DNA from: Azospirillum canadense
GTDB lineage: Bacteria > Pseudomonadota > Alphaproteobacteria > Azospirillales > Azospirillaceae
NCBI RefSeq assembly: GCF_025961225.1
Contig: NZ_JAOQNG010000004.1
Location: 341,001-405,000 of the forward strand
DNA length: 64,000 nt
Reading direction: 5' to 3'
A program made the position numbers and the translations under genes. The notes under the pieces are model-generated. The model saw nothing but the letters and a program-made list of their open reading frames with translations, had not been told where the DNA came from and did no database searches. The first letter of the stretch is position 1, and each line of letters begins with the position of its first letter. Shown here piece by piece: positions 32,696-41,344 of the stretch.

Positions 32696-32761
32696 TCCCT
32701 GAGCATTCGGGCGGGCTTACCCTCGCCCCCATCCCGCGCTCCGCGACCGCACCGCCTCCCC

Positions 32762-34480
32762 ATGACCGTCGACCCCCTCAACCTCGTCTTCCTTCTGCTC
32801 CAGCAGATGAGCGTCTACCTGCTGATCGCCTACCTGCTCAGCCGGACGCCGCTGTTCCTGCCGGTCATGCACGTCACCGTGCGGTGGCCGCACAAGCTCG
32901 CCTGCGCCCTGGTCTTCTCGATGTTCTGCATCATGGGAACTTATTTTGGGTTGCAGATCGACGATTCAATCGCCAACACGCGCGCCATCGGCGCGGTGCT
33001 GGGCGGAATCCTGGGCGGGCCGTCGGTCGGGCTGGCGGTGGGCTTCACCGGCGGGCTGCACCGCTACTCGCTGGGCGGCATGTCGGCCGTGGCCTGCGCC
33101 ATCTCCACGGTGGCGGAAGGGGTGATCGGCGGCCTCGTGCACCGCCACATGGTCCGGCGCGGCCGCATCGACCAGCTGTTCGACCCGCTGCGGGTGGGGG
33201 GCGTGACCCTGTTCGCCGAGATCGTCCAGATGTTGATCATCCTGCTGGTGGCGAAGCCCTTCAGCGCGGCGGTGCATCTGGTGGAGATCGTGGCCCTGCC
33301 GATGATCGTCGCCAACACGCTGGGGGCGGGTCTGTTCATGCGCATCCTGATGGACCGCCGCGCCCTGATCGACAAGCAGTCGAGCGCCTTTTCCGCCAAG
33401 GCGCTGAAGATCGCCGCGCGCGCCGACGGCGTGCTGCGCCAGGGCTTCAACCAGGAGAACAGCACCCGCGTCGCCCGCATCATCTATGAGGAGACCGGGG
33501 TCGGCGCCGTCGCCATCACCGACCGGGAGAAGCTGCTGGCGTTCATCGGGGTGGGGGACGACCACCATCTGCCCGGCACGCCGATCACCTCGCCCATGAC
33601 CCGGGAGGCCATCGCCAGCAACCGGGTGCTCTATGCCGACGGCAATGAGGTGGTCTACCAGTGCTCCATCCACCCGCACTGCCGGCTGAACGCCTCGCTG
33701 GTCATCCCGCTGGTGGGCCCGCTGGAAGGGGATGACGAGCGGGTGATCGGGACGATCAAGCTGTACGAGCCGAAGACCAAGCTGTTCTCCACCATCAACC
33801 GCACGCTGGGGGAGGGCATCGCCCGCCTGCTGTCCAGCCAGATCCTGGCCGGCCGCTATGAGCAGCAGAAGGCCCTGCTCGCCCAGTCGGAGATCAAGCT
33901 GCTGCACGCCCAGGTCAACCCGCATTTCCTGTTCAACGCGCTGAACACCATCTCCGCGGTCATCCGCAACGACCCGGAGCGGGCGCGCCAGCTGGTGCAG
34001 AGTCTGTCGGTCTTCTTCCGCAAGAACCTGAAGCGCCCCAGCCAAGAGGCGTCGCTGAACGACGAGATCGAGCACGTGAACGCCTACCTCCAGATCGAGC
34101 TGGCCCGCTTCAGCGACAGCCTCTCGGTGGACATCGACGTGCCGGAGGATCTGCGCCATACGCATCTGCCGGCCTTCTCGCTTCAGCCGCTGGTGGAGAA
34201 CGCCATCAAGCACGGCACCTCCCAGCTTCTCGGCGGCGGCCATGTGCGGATCGCGGCGCGGCGGGATGGGGCCGACCTGCTGCTGTCGGTTGAGGACAAC
34301 GCCGGCCTCTACGAGGCGAAGCCGGGCGGCGACGGGCTTGGCATGACCATCGTGGACCGGCGGGTCCGCAACCGCTACGGCGAAGCCTACGGCGTGAATG
34401 TCGCCTGCGAGCCGGACGTCCTCACCCGCATCACGCTGCGCCTGCCCCTTGAAATTCCCGTTGCGGCGGAGATCGCCTGA
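32762..34480 (+). CDS. btsS: BtsS (LytS-type) pyruvate-sensing histidine kinase
   Basis: The 572-residue membrane kinase has the 5TMR_LYT sensor of several helices in residues 5-195 with IDDSIANTRAIGA and TGGLHRYSLGGM. A GAF domain spans about 225-350 (VAITDREKLLAFIGVGDDHHLPG), and a LytS kinase core has H388 in QVNPHFLFNALNTI. These segments match E. coli BtsS (YehU) very closely by recall. BtsS detects external pyruvate through its membrane domain and phosphorylates BtsR. The partner regulator is the next gene (1-nt overlap), and a CstA/BtsT-family transporter follows 0.75 kb later. Confidence 0.92.
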   Translation: MTVDPLNLVFLLLQQMSVYLLIAYLLSRTPLFLPVMHVTVRWPHKLACALVFSMFCIMGTYFGLQIDDSIANTRAIGAVLGGILGGPSVGLAVGFTGGLHRYSLGGMSAVACAISTVAEGVIGGLVHRHMVRRGRIDQLFDPLRVGGVTLFAEIVQMLIILLVAKPFSAAVHLVEIVALPMIVANTLGAGLFMRILMDRRALIDKQSSAFSAKALKIAARADGVLRQGFNQENSTRVARIIYEETGVGAVAITDREKLLAFIGVGDDHHLPGTPITSPMTREAIASNRVLYADGNEVVYQCSIHPHCRLNASLVIPLVGPLEGDDERVIGTIKLYEPKTKLFSTINRTLGEGIARLLSSQILAGRYEQQKALLAQSEIKLLHAQVNPHFLFNALNTISAVIRNDPERARQLVQSLSVFFRKNLKRPSQEASLNDEIEHVNAYLQIELARFSDSLSVDIDVPEDLRHTHLPAFSLQPLVENAIKHGTSQLLGGGHVRIAARRDGADLLLSVEDNAGLYEAKPGGDGLGMTIVDRRVRNRYGEAYGVNVACEPDVLTRITLRLPLEIPVAAEIA

Positions 34481-35202
34481 TGATGACGGTCCTGATCGTG
34501 GACGACGAACCGCTGGCGCGCGAGGAGCTGCGCCGCCTTCTGGACGGCGCGCCGGACGTGGAGGTGGTCGGGGAGTGCGCCAACGCCATCGAGGCGATCG
34601 GCGCCATCAACCGCCGCGCGCCGCAGGTGGTGTTCCTGGACATCCAGATGCCGCGCGTCAGCGGGCTGGAGATGCTGGGCATGCTCGACCCGGAGCGCAT
34701 GCCGCGCATCGTCTTCCTGACTGCCCACGACGAATACGCGGTCCAGGCTTTCGAGGAGCACGCCTTCGACTATCTGTTGAAGCCCGCTGATCCGGCGCGC
34801 CTGGACAAGACGCTGGCCCGCCTGCGCCGGGACCGCGCGCCGCAGGACGTCGACGTGCTGAAGCCGGCCGCCGAGCCGCTGCGCCAGATCCCCTGCTCCG
34901 GCCACAACCGCATCCTGCTGCTGAAGCTGGAGGAGGTGGAGTGCGTGGTGTCCAAGGCGACCGGCGTCTTCGTGGTCGGCGCCGACGGGGCGGAGCGCTT
35001 CACGGAGCTGACCCTGAACACGGTGCAGGAGAAGACCCCACTGGTCCGCTGCCACCGGCAGTATCTTGTCAACCCCGACCGCATCCAGGAAATCCGCCTG
35101 ATCGACAACGGCTTGGCCGAGATCATGACGCACGGCGGGCAGGCGATCCCGGTCAGCCGCCGCTTCCTCGGCCCGCTGAAGGAGCGGCTCGGGATCGGGT
35201 GA
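34480..35202 (+). CDS. btsR: BtsR (LytTR-type) response regulator
   Basis: The 240-residue product has a receiver with DDEP at 8-11, phospho-acceptor D54 (VFLDIQMP) and K in YLLKPAD. A LytTR DNA-binding domain (about 140-238) includes TPLVRCHRQYLVNPDRIQEI and IPVSRRF. It follows the E. coli BtsR (YehT) pattern closely. In E. coli it activates btsT, a pyruvate/proton symporter of the CstA family, and the same kind of transporter gene lies downstream here. The start overlaps the btsS stop; ATG 34480 and 34483 are both possible. Confidence 0.92.
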   Translation: MMTVLIVDDEPLAREELRRLLDGAPDVEVVGECANAIEAIGAINRRAPQVVFLDIQMPRVSGLEMLGMLDPERMPRIVFLTAHDEYAVQAFEEHAFDYLLKPADPARLDKTLARLRRDRAPQDVDVLKPAAEPLRQIPCSGHNRILLLKLEEVECVVSKATGVFVVGADGAERFTELTLNTVQEKTPLVRCHRQYLVNPDRIQEIRLIDNGLAEIMTHGGQAIPVSRRFLGPLKERLGIG

Positions 35203-35289
35203 TGCTTATCGCAGAACGGGTTTGAACCGATGGCGATCCGCCCCTAGGCTGGCCGTGGACCAACAACATGGCCTTGGGAGGGTTGCGGA

Positions 35290-35688
35290 ATATCGGGTGA
35301 AAAGGTTGCCGTCGTGACGGCGGGCGGCAGCGGCATGGGCGCGGCCTCGGCGCGCAAGCTGGCCGCCGAGGGGTTCAAGGTCGCGATCCTGTCCTCCTCC
35401 GGCAAGGGTGAGGCCCTGGCCAAGGAGCTTGGCGGCCTCGGCGTGACCGGGTCGAACCAGTCCAACGAGTACCAGTACGCGGCCGACAACGTCCGCATGA
35501 ACAACGTCCTGCCGGGCTGGATCGACAGGCTGCCGGCGGTTGAGGAACGCCGCCAGGGCGTGCCGATGATGCGCTATGGCACGGCTGAGGAGATCGCCGC
35601 GACGGTGGCCTTCCTGGCATCGCCCGGAGCGGGCTACATCACCGGCCAGAACATCCGCGTGGACGGTGGGCTGGGTCGTTCGGTTTGA
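35290..35688 (+). pseudogene. Decayed short-chain dehydrogenase (SDR) with lost start codon and internal deletion
   Basis: A strong ribosome binding site GGGAGGG sits 7 nt before an ATA where the ATG should be (35290). The frame then reads like an SDR N-terminus (VAVVTAGGSGMGAASARKLAAEGFK) and jumps from TGSNQSNE straight to AADNVRMNNVLPGW, dropping about 100 residues. The missing part would hold the NNAG, catalytic Ser and YxxxK motifs. The end (GAGYITGQNIRVDGGLGRS) is intact. An internal GTG at 35314 could still give a 124-residue protein without an active site. It lies between btsR and the CstA-like gene. Confidence 0.85.
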
Positions 35689-35695
35689 GTCTGTA

Positions 35696-35814
35696 ACCCT
35701 CTCCCCTCTGGGGAGAGGGTGGCCCGAAGGGCCGGTGAGGGGGTCCCGCGACTCTGTTACGTCCGGCAAAAGCGCAACCCCCTCACCCTAACCCTCTCCC
35801 CAGAGGGGAGAGGG
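35696..35814. repeat. Composite CCCTCTCCCC-family palindrome cluster
   Basis: The hairpin ACCCTCTCCCC-TCT-GGGGAGAGGGT (35696-35720) and the hairpin GGCCC-GAA-GGGCC (35721-35733) come first. The pair GGTGAGGGGG (35734-35743) with CCCCCTCACC (35778-35787) encloses 34 nt, and a last hairpin CCCTCTCCCC-AGA-GGGGAGAGGG follows (35792-35814). All lie between the SDR pseudogene and the transporter gene. Confidence 0.85.
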
Positions 35815-35956
35815 AACTTTGCGCGGAGTACACCCCCGCCGCTCAGCCCCGCTTTCCGACCGCTCGGCGCGCCATGGCGCCGCTCCGGGGACATCACCCC
35901 ACGGCGGGTCGGGACACTCCTAAGGTGACAGCAGATCCTTTCCAAGGAGAGCTGTC

Positions 35957-37768
35957 ATGGATCACGCCTTAACATTTGTGATCGCGACACTCTGCATCCT
36001 CGCCCTCTGCTACCGCTTCTACGGCGTGTTCTTTGTGCGCAAGGTGCTCCGTGCCGATGATTCCGAGGTCACCCCGTCGCACGCGCTGGAGGACGGGCGC
36101 AACTACGTCCCGACCAAGAAGTGGGTGAATGCCGGCCAGCATTTCGCGGCCATCGCCGCCGCCGGCCCGCTGGTCGGCCCCGTGCTGGCCGCCCAGTTCG
36201 GCTACCTGCCGAGCTTCCTGTGGCTGCTGATCGGCTGCGTCATCGGCGGTGCGGTGCACGACACGGTCGTGCTGTTCGCCTCCATGAAGCACAAGGGGCA
36301 GTCCCTGTCCGAGGTGGCGAAGGCCGAGCTTGGCCCGGTCGCAGGCTGGTGCACTGGCCTTGCCATGCTGTTCATCATCACCATCACCATGGCCGGCCTG
36401 TCGATGGTCGTGGTGCACGCGCTGGAACGCAACGCCTGGGGCGCCTTCGCGGTCTTCATGACCATCCCGATCGCCGTGGCGCTCGGCCTGTACGAGCGCT
36501 TCACCGGCAGTTCCAAGGGCGCGACGCAGGTGGGCATCGCGGCCATCGCGGCGTCGGTCTTCGCCGGCCCCTACATCCAGGGCACGATGCTCGGCTCCTG
36601 GCTGACCCTGCACGCGGAGACCGTCGCGCTGATCCTGCCGATCTACGCCTTCTTCGCCACGGCGCTGCCGGTGTGGATGCTGCTGACCCCGCGCGGCTAC
36701 CTGTCCAGCTTCATGAAGATCGGCGTGTTCGGCGCGCTCGTCATCGGCGTCGTCTTCATCAACCCCGAGATCCGCTTCCCGGCCCTGACCGACTTCATCC
36801 ATGGCGGCGGCCCGGTGCTGGCCGGCCCGGTGTGGCCCTTCATCTCCATCACCATCGCTTGCGGCGCTATCTCCGGTTTCCACGCCTTCATCGGCTCGGG
36901 CACCACGCCGAAGCTGATCGACAAGTGGAGCGACATCCGTCCCGTGGCCTTCGGCGGCATGCTGGCGGAATGCGTGGTCGGCGTCATGGCCCTGATCGCC
37001 GCGACCTCCCTGCACCCGGCCGATTATTTCGCCATCAACTCCGCCCCGGCCGCCTTCAAGGCGCTCGGCATGGACGTGGTCGACCTGCCGCGCCTCAGCC
37101 AGGAGATCGGTCTTGACCTCTACGGCCGCACCGGCGGTGCGGTGACCCTCGCGGTCGGCATGACCGAGATCTTCACCCGCATCCCGTGGTTCAGCAGCCT
37201 CGCCTCCTACTTCTTCCAGTTCGTCGTGATGTTCGAGGCGGTGTTCATCCTGACCGCCGTGGACAGCGGGACCCGCGTCGCCCGCTATCTGATCCAGGAC
37301 CTGCTTGGCGACGTCTATGCTCCCATGAAGCGGCTCGACTGGATGCCCGGTTCCATCACCGCCAGCGTGATCGCCTGCGTGGCCTGGGGCTACCTGCTGA
37401 CATCGGGCGACATCAACTCGGTCTGGGCCCTGTTCGGCGTGTCGAACCAGCTGATGGCCTCGGTCGGCCTGATCATCGGCGCCACCATCATCCTGCGCCT
37501 GTCGGAGAAGCGGTCCTACATGCTGACCTGCCTGGTCCCGCTGGCCTACCTGTTCGTCACCGTGAACTACGCCGGTTACTGGATGATCTCCAACGTCTAC
37601 CTGAATCCGGTCGCCAAGGGCTACAACCTCTTCAACGCCGGCATCTCCATCATCATGCTGACGCTGGGCTTCGTGATCCTGATCGCCGCCCTGAAGAAGT
37701 GGAAGGAATTGCTTCAGGTCCGCAAGACCGGCCTGCCGGGCGGCATGATCGCCACCCCCGCCGAGTAA
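35957..37768 (+). CDS. CstA-family transporter, likely BtsT-type pyruvate importer
   Basis: The 603-residue product has about 14 to 16 membrane helices and CstA-family signatures: YVPTKKWVNAGQHFAAIAAAGPLVGPVLAAQFGY near residues 50-85, GGAVHDTVVLFASMKHKGQSL, and VALGLYERFTGS. It is shorter than E. coli CstA and BtsT (about 700 residues) but in the range of many relatives. AAGGAG precedes the ATG. CstA and BtsT import pyruvate, CstA possibly also peptides. Its position downstream of btsSR makes pyruvate uptake under BtsR control likely. Confidence 0.9.
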   Translation: MDHALTFVIATLCILALCYRFYGVFFVRKVLRADDSEVTPSHALEDGRNYVPTKKWVNAGQHFAAIAAAGPLVGPVLAAQFGYLPSFLWLLIGCVIGGAVHDTVVLFASMKHKGQSLSEVAKAELGPVAGWCTGLAMLFIITITMAGLSMVVVHALERNAWGAFAVFMTIPIAVALGLYERFTGSSKGATQVGIAAIAASVFAGPYIQGTMLGSWLTLHAETVALILPIYAFFATALPVWMLLTPRGYLSSFMKIGVFGALVIGVVFINPEIRFPALTDFIHGGGPVLAGPVWPFISITIACGAISGFHAFIGSGTTPKLIDKWSDIRPVAFGGMLAECVVGVMALIAATSLHPADYFAINSAPAAFKALGMDVVDLPRLSQEIGLDLYGRTGGAVTLAVGMTEIFTRIPWFSSLASYFFQFVVMFEAVFILTAVDSGTRVARYLIQDLLGDVYAPMKRLDWMPGSITASVIACVAWGYLLTSGDINSVWALFGVSNQLMASVGLIIGATIILRLSEKRSYMLTCLVPLAYLFVTVNYAGYWMISNVYLNPVAKGYNLFNAGISIIMLTLGFVILIAALKKWKELLQVRKTGLPGGMIATPAE

Positions 37769-37792
37769 CCACCCACCACACGCACATCACCA

Positions 37793-37828
37793 GGGTGCCG
37801 CCGCTCGCCGGCGGCACCCGATTTTTTT
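37793..37828 (+). terminator. Intrinsic terminator after the CstA-like gene
   Basis: GGGTGCCGCCG (37793-37803) pairs with CGGCGGCACCC (37809-37819) around CTCGC, followed by GA and seven T residues (37822-37828). It starts 25 nt after the stop codon. Confidence 0.92.
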
Positions 37829-37931
37829 GGGCCTATCTGTTTTTGCCGGCGGTAATCCGCCCGCACCGGCCGCCCGTTCGTGGAACGGTGCATTCTTAGG
37901 CCTGCATGTCCCCGAGGGGAGGCCACCGAGA

Positions 37932-38558
37932 ATGCCCTGCCAAGCCTGCGCCGCCGTCCTGTCCGGAGTGATGCTTGTTGCGTCGGGGGCCGCCCTGGCC
38001 GCCGGGCCGGTGGGGGAGATCCAGACCGTCGTCGGGACGGCCGAGTTGGTGCGGTCGGGTACCGTCACCCCCCTGAAAACCGGCCTGCCCGTGGAGGCCG
38101 GGGACGAGCTGCGGACCGGGGCGGCCGGGCGGTTGCGCGTGAAGTTCCGTGACGGCAGCGCCGCCACGCTGGGCTCCAACGCCGCCATGACCGTGGAGCG
38201 GTTCGAGGAGCCGGGCGGCACCGGCACCCGTGACGCGGCGCTGGCCATCGCCGGGGGAGCCGTCCGCGCAGTGGCGGAGAAGCTGGTCGGCGCCTCCCGC
38301 TTCGAGGTGCGGACGCCGACCGCGGTGGCCGCCGCCCGCTCCACCGAATGGATCGTCGAGGTGACCCGCGAGGGCACCGCCGTGCTGGGGGTGTCGGGCA
38401 CCGTGTCGGTGCGGTCCACCGGCCCCGGCATCGGGCCTCCGGTCGAGCTGAAGGCTGGGGAGGGGACCGACGTGGCGCTCGGTGCCGCACCGCAGCCGCC
38501 CAAGACCTGGGCCGCCCCCCGGGCCGCACGCGCGCTCGATGCCACCACCCTGCCGTGA
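37932..38558 (+). CDS. Exported FecR-domain protein
   Basis: The 208-residue product has a signal peptide (VLSGVMLVASGAALAAGP) and a FecR domain (GEIQTVVGTAELVRSG, then AGDELRTGAAGRLRVKFRDGSAATLG and VRTPTAVAAARSTEWIVE). This FecR type is found with CHASE2-domain adenylate cyclases and is not an iron-siderophore anti-sigma factor. GGGGAGG nine nt upstream supports ATG 37932. The cyclase gene begins 10 nt downstream, so the pair probably forms one signalling unit across the inner membrane. Confidence 0.87.
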   Translation: MPCQACAAVLSGVMLVASGAALAAGPVGEIQTVVGTAELVRSGTVTPLKTGLPVEAGDELRTGAAGRLRVKFRDGSAATLGSNAAMTVERFEEPGGTGTRDAALAIAGGAVRAVAEKLVGASRFEVRTPTAVAAARSTEWIVEVTREGTAVLGVSGTVSVRSTGPGIGPPVELKAGEGTDVALGAAPQPPKTWAAPRAARALDATTLP

Positions 38559-38568
38559 CCGGTCGCCG

Positions 38569-40380
38569 ATGAGGATCGGCCTCACCGTCACCGCCCTTCT
38601 TGTCATCGTCCAGGCGCTGGCCGGGGACGGCGGGTGGGCGGCCCGGCTGGAGGCGTTGACCCTGGACGGGCGATTCATCCTGCGTGGCGTCCTGCCGGTC
38701 AGCGGGGAGGTGCTGGTCCTGCTGGCCGACGACTCCTCGGTGGAGAAACTGGGCCGCTGGCCCTGGCCGCGCCGCCGCATGGCCGATCTGGTGGATCGGC
38801 TCGCCGCGCTGGGGCCGGAGGTGGTCGCCTTCGACCTACTGTTCCCGGAGGCCGACCCGGACCCGGGTGGGGACGCCGCCTTTGCGCAGTCCATCACACG
38901 CTTCGGGCGGGTGGTGCTGGCGGCCTATGGGGAGTTTGGCGGGGGAGATGGCGCCCTTCCGACGCCGGAGCGGATCGTCCGGCCGATCCCGGCGCTGGCG
39001 GACGCCGCGGCGGACCTGGGCCACGTCAACCTGTTCCCCGACGCCGCCGGGCGCCCCTCGCGCGAGGCGCTGATGCTGAAGGACGGGGACGGCGTCCTGC
39101 CCTCCCTGGCCTTGGCGGCGGTCCGGCTGCGGCTGGGTATGGCGGGGGAGCCGTTGCGGACGGATGCCGGACATGGGCTTGACCTCGACGGGCAGTGGAT
39201 CGCAACCGACGGCGCCTTGCGGATGCCGGTGAACTACCTCGGCCCGTCCGGGACCATCGACACCGCACCGCTGGCCGACCTGTGGGGCGGCCGGCTGGAG
39301 GCCGGGCGGGTGCGCGGGCGGGTTGTGCTGGTCGGCGCCGCCGTCACCGGGCTGGGCGACCGCTTCCCGACCCCCTTCGACGACGCGCTGGCCGGGGTGG
39401 AGCGTCACGCCATGCTGGTGGATACGTTGCTGACCGACCGGCTGCTGCGCCAGGACGCGGTGACGCGGCTCGGCGACCTCGGGGTCACCGCGCTGGCCGG
39501 GGTGGCGGCGTCGGCGCTGGCGGGGTTTCCGCCGGTCGCCGCCCTGGCGGCCCTGGCCGGGCTGGCGCTGGTGGTAGCCGGGGCAATCCACGCGGCCTTC
39601 GCGCTGGAAGGGCTGGTGCTCGGCATGGCCTTCCCGCTGGCGGCCGTCCTGCTGCCGGGCGGTGCGGTGATGGCCCAGGCCTTTCGCCGCAGCCGCGCGG
39701 AGGGGCGGCGCATCCGGGAGGCCTTCGCTCAATATTTGCACCCCGACCTCGTCGAGCGTCTCGTCCGCCACCCGCAGGCGCTGCGTCCCGGCGGGGAGGA
39801 GCGGGTGCTGACCGTCCTCTTCTCCGACATCCGCGGCTTCACCGGCCTGTCGGAGCGACTGCCGCCGGACCGGCTGATCGCCTTCCTCGGCGCCTATCTG
39901 GAGGCGATGACAGCAGAGATCCGGCGCCACGGCGGCTATGTGGACAAGTTCATCGGCGACGGCATCCTGGCCGTTTTCGGCGCGCCGGTGGCGCGGGCGG
40001 AGCCGGCGCTGGACGCCTGCCGCTGCGCGCTCGCCATGCAGGCGGCGGTCGCCGCGGGGGCGGAGCGCTGGCGGAGCCTTGGGGTCGACCCGCTGCGCGT
40101 CGGGATCGGCATCCACACCGGGCCGATGGTGATCGGCAACGTCGGCGGGGCCGGTCGGCTGAACTACACCGTGCTGGGCGACGCGGTGAACGTCGGGGCG
40201 CGTCTGGAATCCGCGACCAAGGCGGCGGGCGCGGACGTCCTGATCTCCGACGCCACCCACCGGCTGGTGGCGGAGCGTCTGGCGGCGGAGGGGATGGCGG
40301 CCCGACCGCTCGGCCCCCTGTCGCTGCCCGGTCGCGCCGGGGCCGTGGAGGCCTGGGCTCTCACGGGGGGCGGCGAATGA
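38569..40380 (+). CDS. CHASE2-domain class III adenylate/guanylate cyclase
   Basis: The 603-residue product has an N-terminal membrane helix and a periplasmic CHASE2 domain (about 25-290, including DDSSVEKLGRWPWPRRRMADL and VVAFDLLFPE). Three membrane helices follow (about 300-365). The C-terminal class III cyclase domain has FSDIRGFTGLSERL (metal-binding D), DKFIGDGILAVFGAP and IGNVGGAGRLNYTVLGDAVN. It should make cAMP in response to a periplasmic signal, perhaps relayed by the FecR protein. Its 3' end overlaps the convergent cupredoxin gene by 20 nt. Confidence 0.9.
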   Translation: MRIGLTVTALLVIVQALAGDGGWAARLEALTLDGRFILRGVLPVSGEVLVLLADDSSVEKLGRWPWPRRRMADLVDRLAALGPEVVAFDLLFPEADPDPGGDAAFAQSITRFGRVVLAAYGEFGGGDGALPTPERIVRPIPALADAAADLGHVNLFPDAAGRPSREALMLKDGDGVLPSLALAAVRLRLGMAGEPLRTDAGHGLDLDGQWIATDGALRMPVNYLGPSGTIDTAPLADLWGGRLEAGRVRGRVVLVGAAVTGLGDRFPTPFDDALAGVERHAMLVDTLLTDRLLRQDAVTRLGDLGVTALAGVAASALAGFPPVAALAALAGLALVVAGAIHAAFALEGLVLGMAFPLAAVLLPGGAVMAQAFRRSRAEGRRIREAFAQYLHPDLVERLVRHPQALRPGGEERVLTVLFSDIRGFTGLSERLPPDRLIAFLGAYLEAMTAEIRRHGGYVDKFIGDGILAVFGAPVARAEPALDACRCALAMQAAVAAGAERWRSLGVDPLRVGIGIHTGPMVIGNVGGAGRLNYTVLGDAVNVGARLESATKAAGADVLISDATHRLVAERLAAEGMAARPLGPLSLPGRAGAVEAWALTGGGE

Positions 40381-40870
40381 CTTTGCGGCGGACGATCTCC
40401 TCCGGTGTCGGGAGTTGGCCGCGGGCGGTTTCCGGCCAATCTCGATCCGACGGGCCGCGATCCAAAGGGCCGACCACGATGCGCCCGACCATGCCGGCCT
40501 CCTCGTGGGGGATGCAGAAGTAGTCGTAGACGCCGAAGGTGGTGAGGCGCAGGTCGAAGCTCTGGTCCGGCAACAGATAGTCGGAGTTCCACGGCGCCGC
40601 CCCATTCGGGATGCGCAATGCGTGTCCGCCGTTGGCCGGATGGAAGGCGGTGCTGGTGTGGGCGTTGCCGGGGTCGCGGTTGATCCAGCGCAGCGTCTGC
40701 CCCGGCTCGACCAGCAGCCCGACGGGATCGAACCAGACCTTCGAGCCGTCGCTGTTGCCGCGCATGGCGATCTCGATGACCGGCTCCGCCCGCGTGCGGA
40801 GCGGCAGGGCCAGCAGCGCAAGGCCGACGGTCCCACCGCCGGCCCGCAACAGCGCGCGTCTGGTGATCAT
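40361..40870 (-). CDS. Tat-exported type 1 copper (cupredoxin) protein
   Basis: The 169-residue product has a twin-arginine leader (ITRRALLRAGGGTVGLALLAL) and a cupredoxin fold with copper ligands H71 (GNAHTS), C119, H122 and M127 in CIPHEEAGM. This is the C-x2-H-x4-M spacing of plastocyanin and pseudoazurin-like sites. It probably carries electrons or binds copper in the periplasm. It is the last gene of a three-gene minus-strand operon after a sigma factor and a DUF5602-like protein. Confidence 0.87.
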   Translation of the reverse strand: MITRRALLRAGGGTVGLALLALPLRTRAEPVIEIAMRGNSDGSKVWFDPVGLLVEPGQTLRWINRDPGNAHTSTAFHPANGGHALRIPNGAAPWNSDYLLPDQSFDLRLTTFGVYDYFCIPHEEAGMVGRIVVGPLDRGPSDRDWPETARGQLPTPEEIVRRKVIRRPP

Positions 40871-40881
40871 GGCACAAGGCC

Positions 40882-41307
40882 CTACTTCGCCACGCGCGCT
40901 TCGTCGGCCTTGGCGACGTGCCAGAGCACGACGTGATAGTGGGGCTTCTCCACGCCGGGATGGCCGGCGTTGAAGTACATGTCCACATGATCGACGGCGC
41001 CGCCCGGCGATTTCAGGGCTTCGAACTTCTTCTGCGCCTGCATGTCCTCCACCGGGATCATATAGACGGTGCTGACCAGCCGCCCGTCGTGGTCGTAGGC
41101 GAGGAACGGGCCGGCGGGCAGGGTCTTGGGATCGACGTAGAGCGTGCCGAGGCCGGGCAGGAAGTCCGGCAGCTTCACCAGCTCGCTCACCTTCTTGTAG
41201 GCGCCGCCCGGAGGTGCCTTCCCTACGGATTGGGCGTGCGCGGGCATGGCTGCCCATACGGATGTCAGGGCGAACGCGCCAGCGATCAAGGCTGTGCGGA
41301 TCAGCAT
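40882..41307 (-). CDS. Exported DUF5602-like small protein
   Basis: The 141-residue product has a signal peptide (LIAGAFALTSVWAAMPAHAQ) and a mature part with GTLYVDPKTLPAGPFLAYD and a histidine-rich end (DHVDMYFNAGHPGVEKPHYH), which could bind a metal. It resembles proteins annotated DUF5602/TTHB210-like, a family without clear function, by recall only. GGGAGG six nt before the ATG confirms the start. It lies 11 nt before the cupredoxin gene and 37 nt after the sigma factor gene, so all three likely share a transcript. Confidence 0.75.
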   Translation of the reverse strand: MLIRTALIAGAFALTSVWAAMPAHAQSVGKAPPGGAYKKVSELVKLPDFLPGLGTLYVDPKTLPAGPFLAYDHDGRLVSTVYMIPVEDMQAQKKFEALKSPGGAVDHVDMYFNAGHPGVEKPHYHVVLWHVAKADEARVAK

Positions 41308-41344
41308 GCTTTCCTCCCATTGTGTGAATGACGGTCTTCCCCCG

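Noticed and set aside
35314..35688. A genuine 124-residue short-chain dehydrogenase
   Set aside because: The SDR catalytic Ser-Tyr-Lys region is missing and the ribosome binding site points to a lost start codon upstream, so it is treated as a pseudogene.
35869..35880. 12-bp palindrome GCGCCATGGCGC upstream of the CstA-like gene as a BtsR site
   Set aside because: LytTR regulators bind direct repeats, and short GC palindromes are frequent in this DNA.
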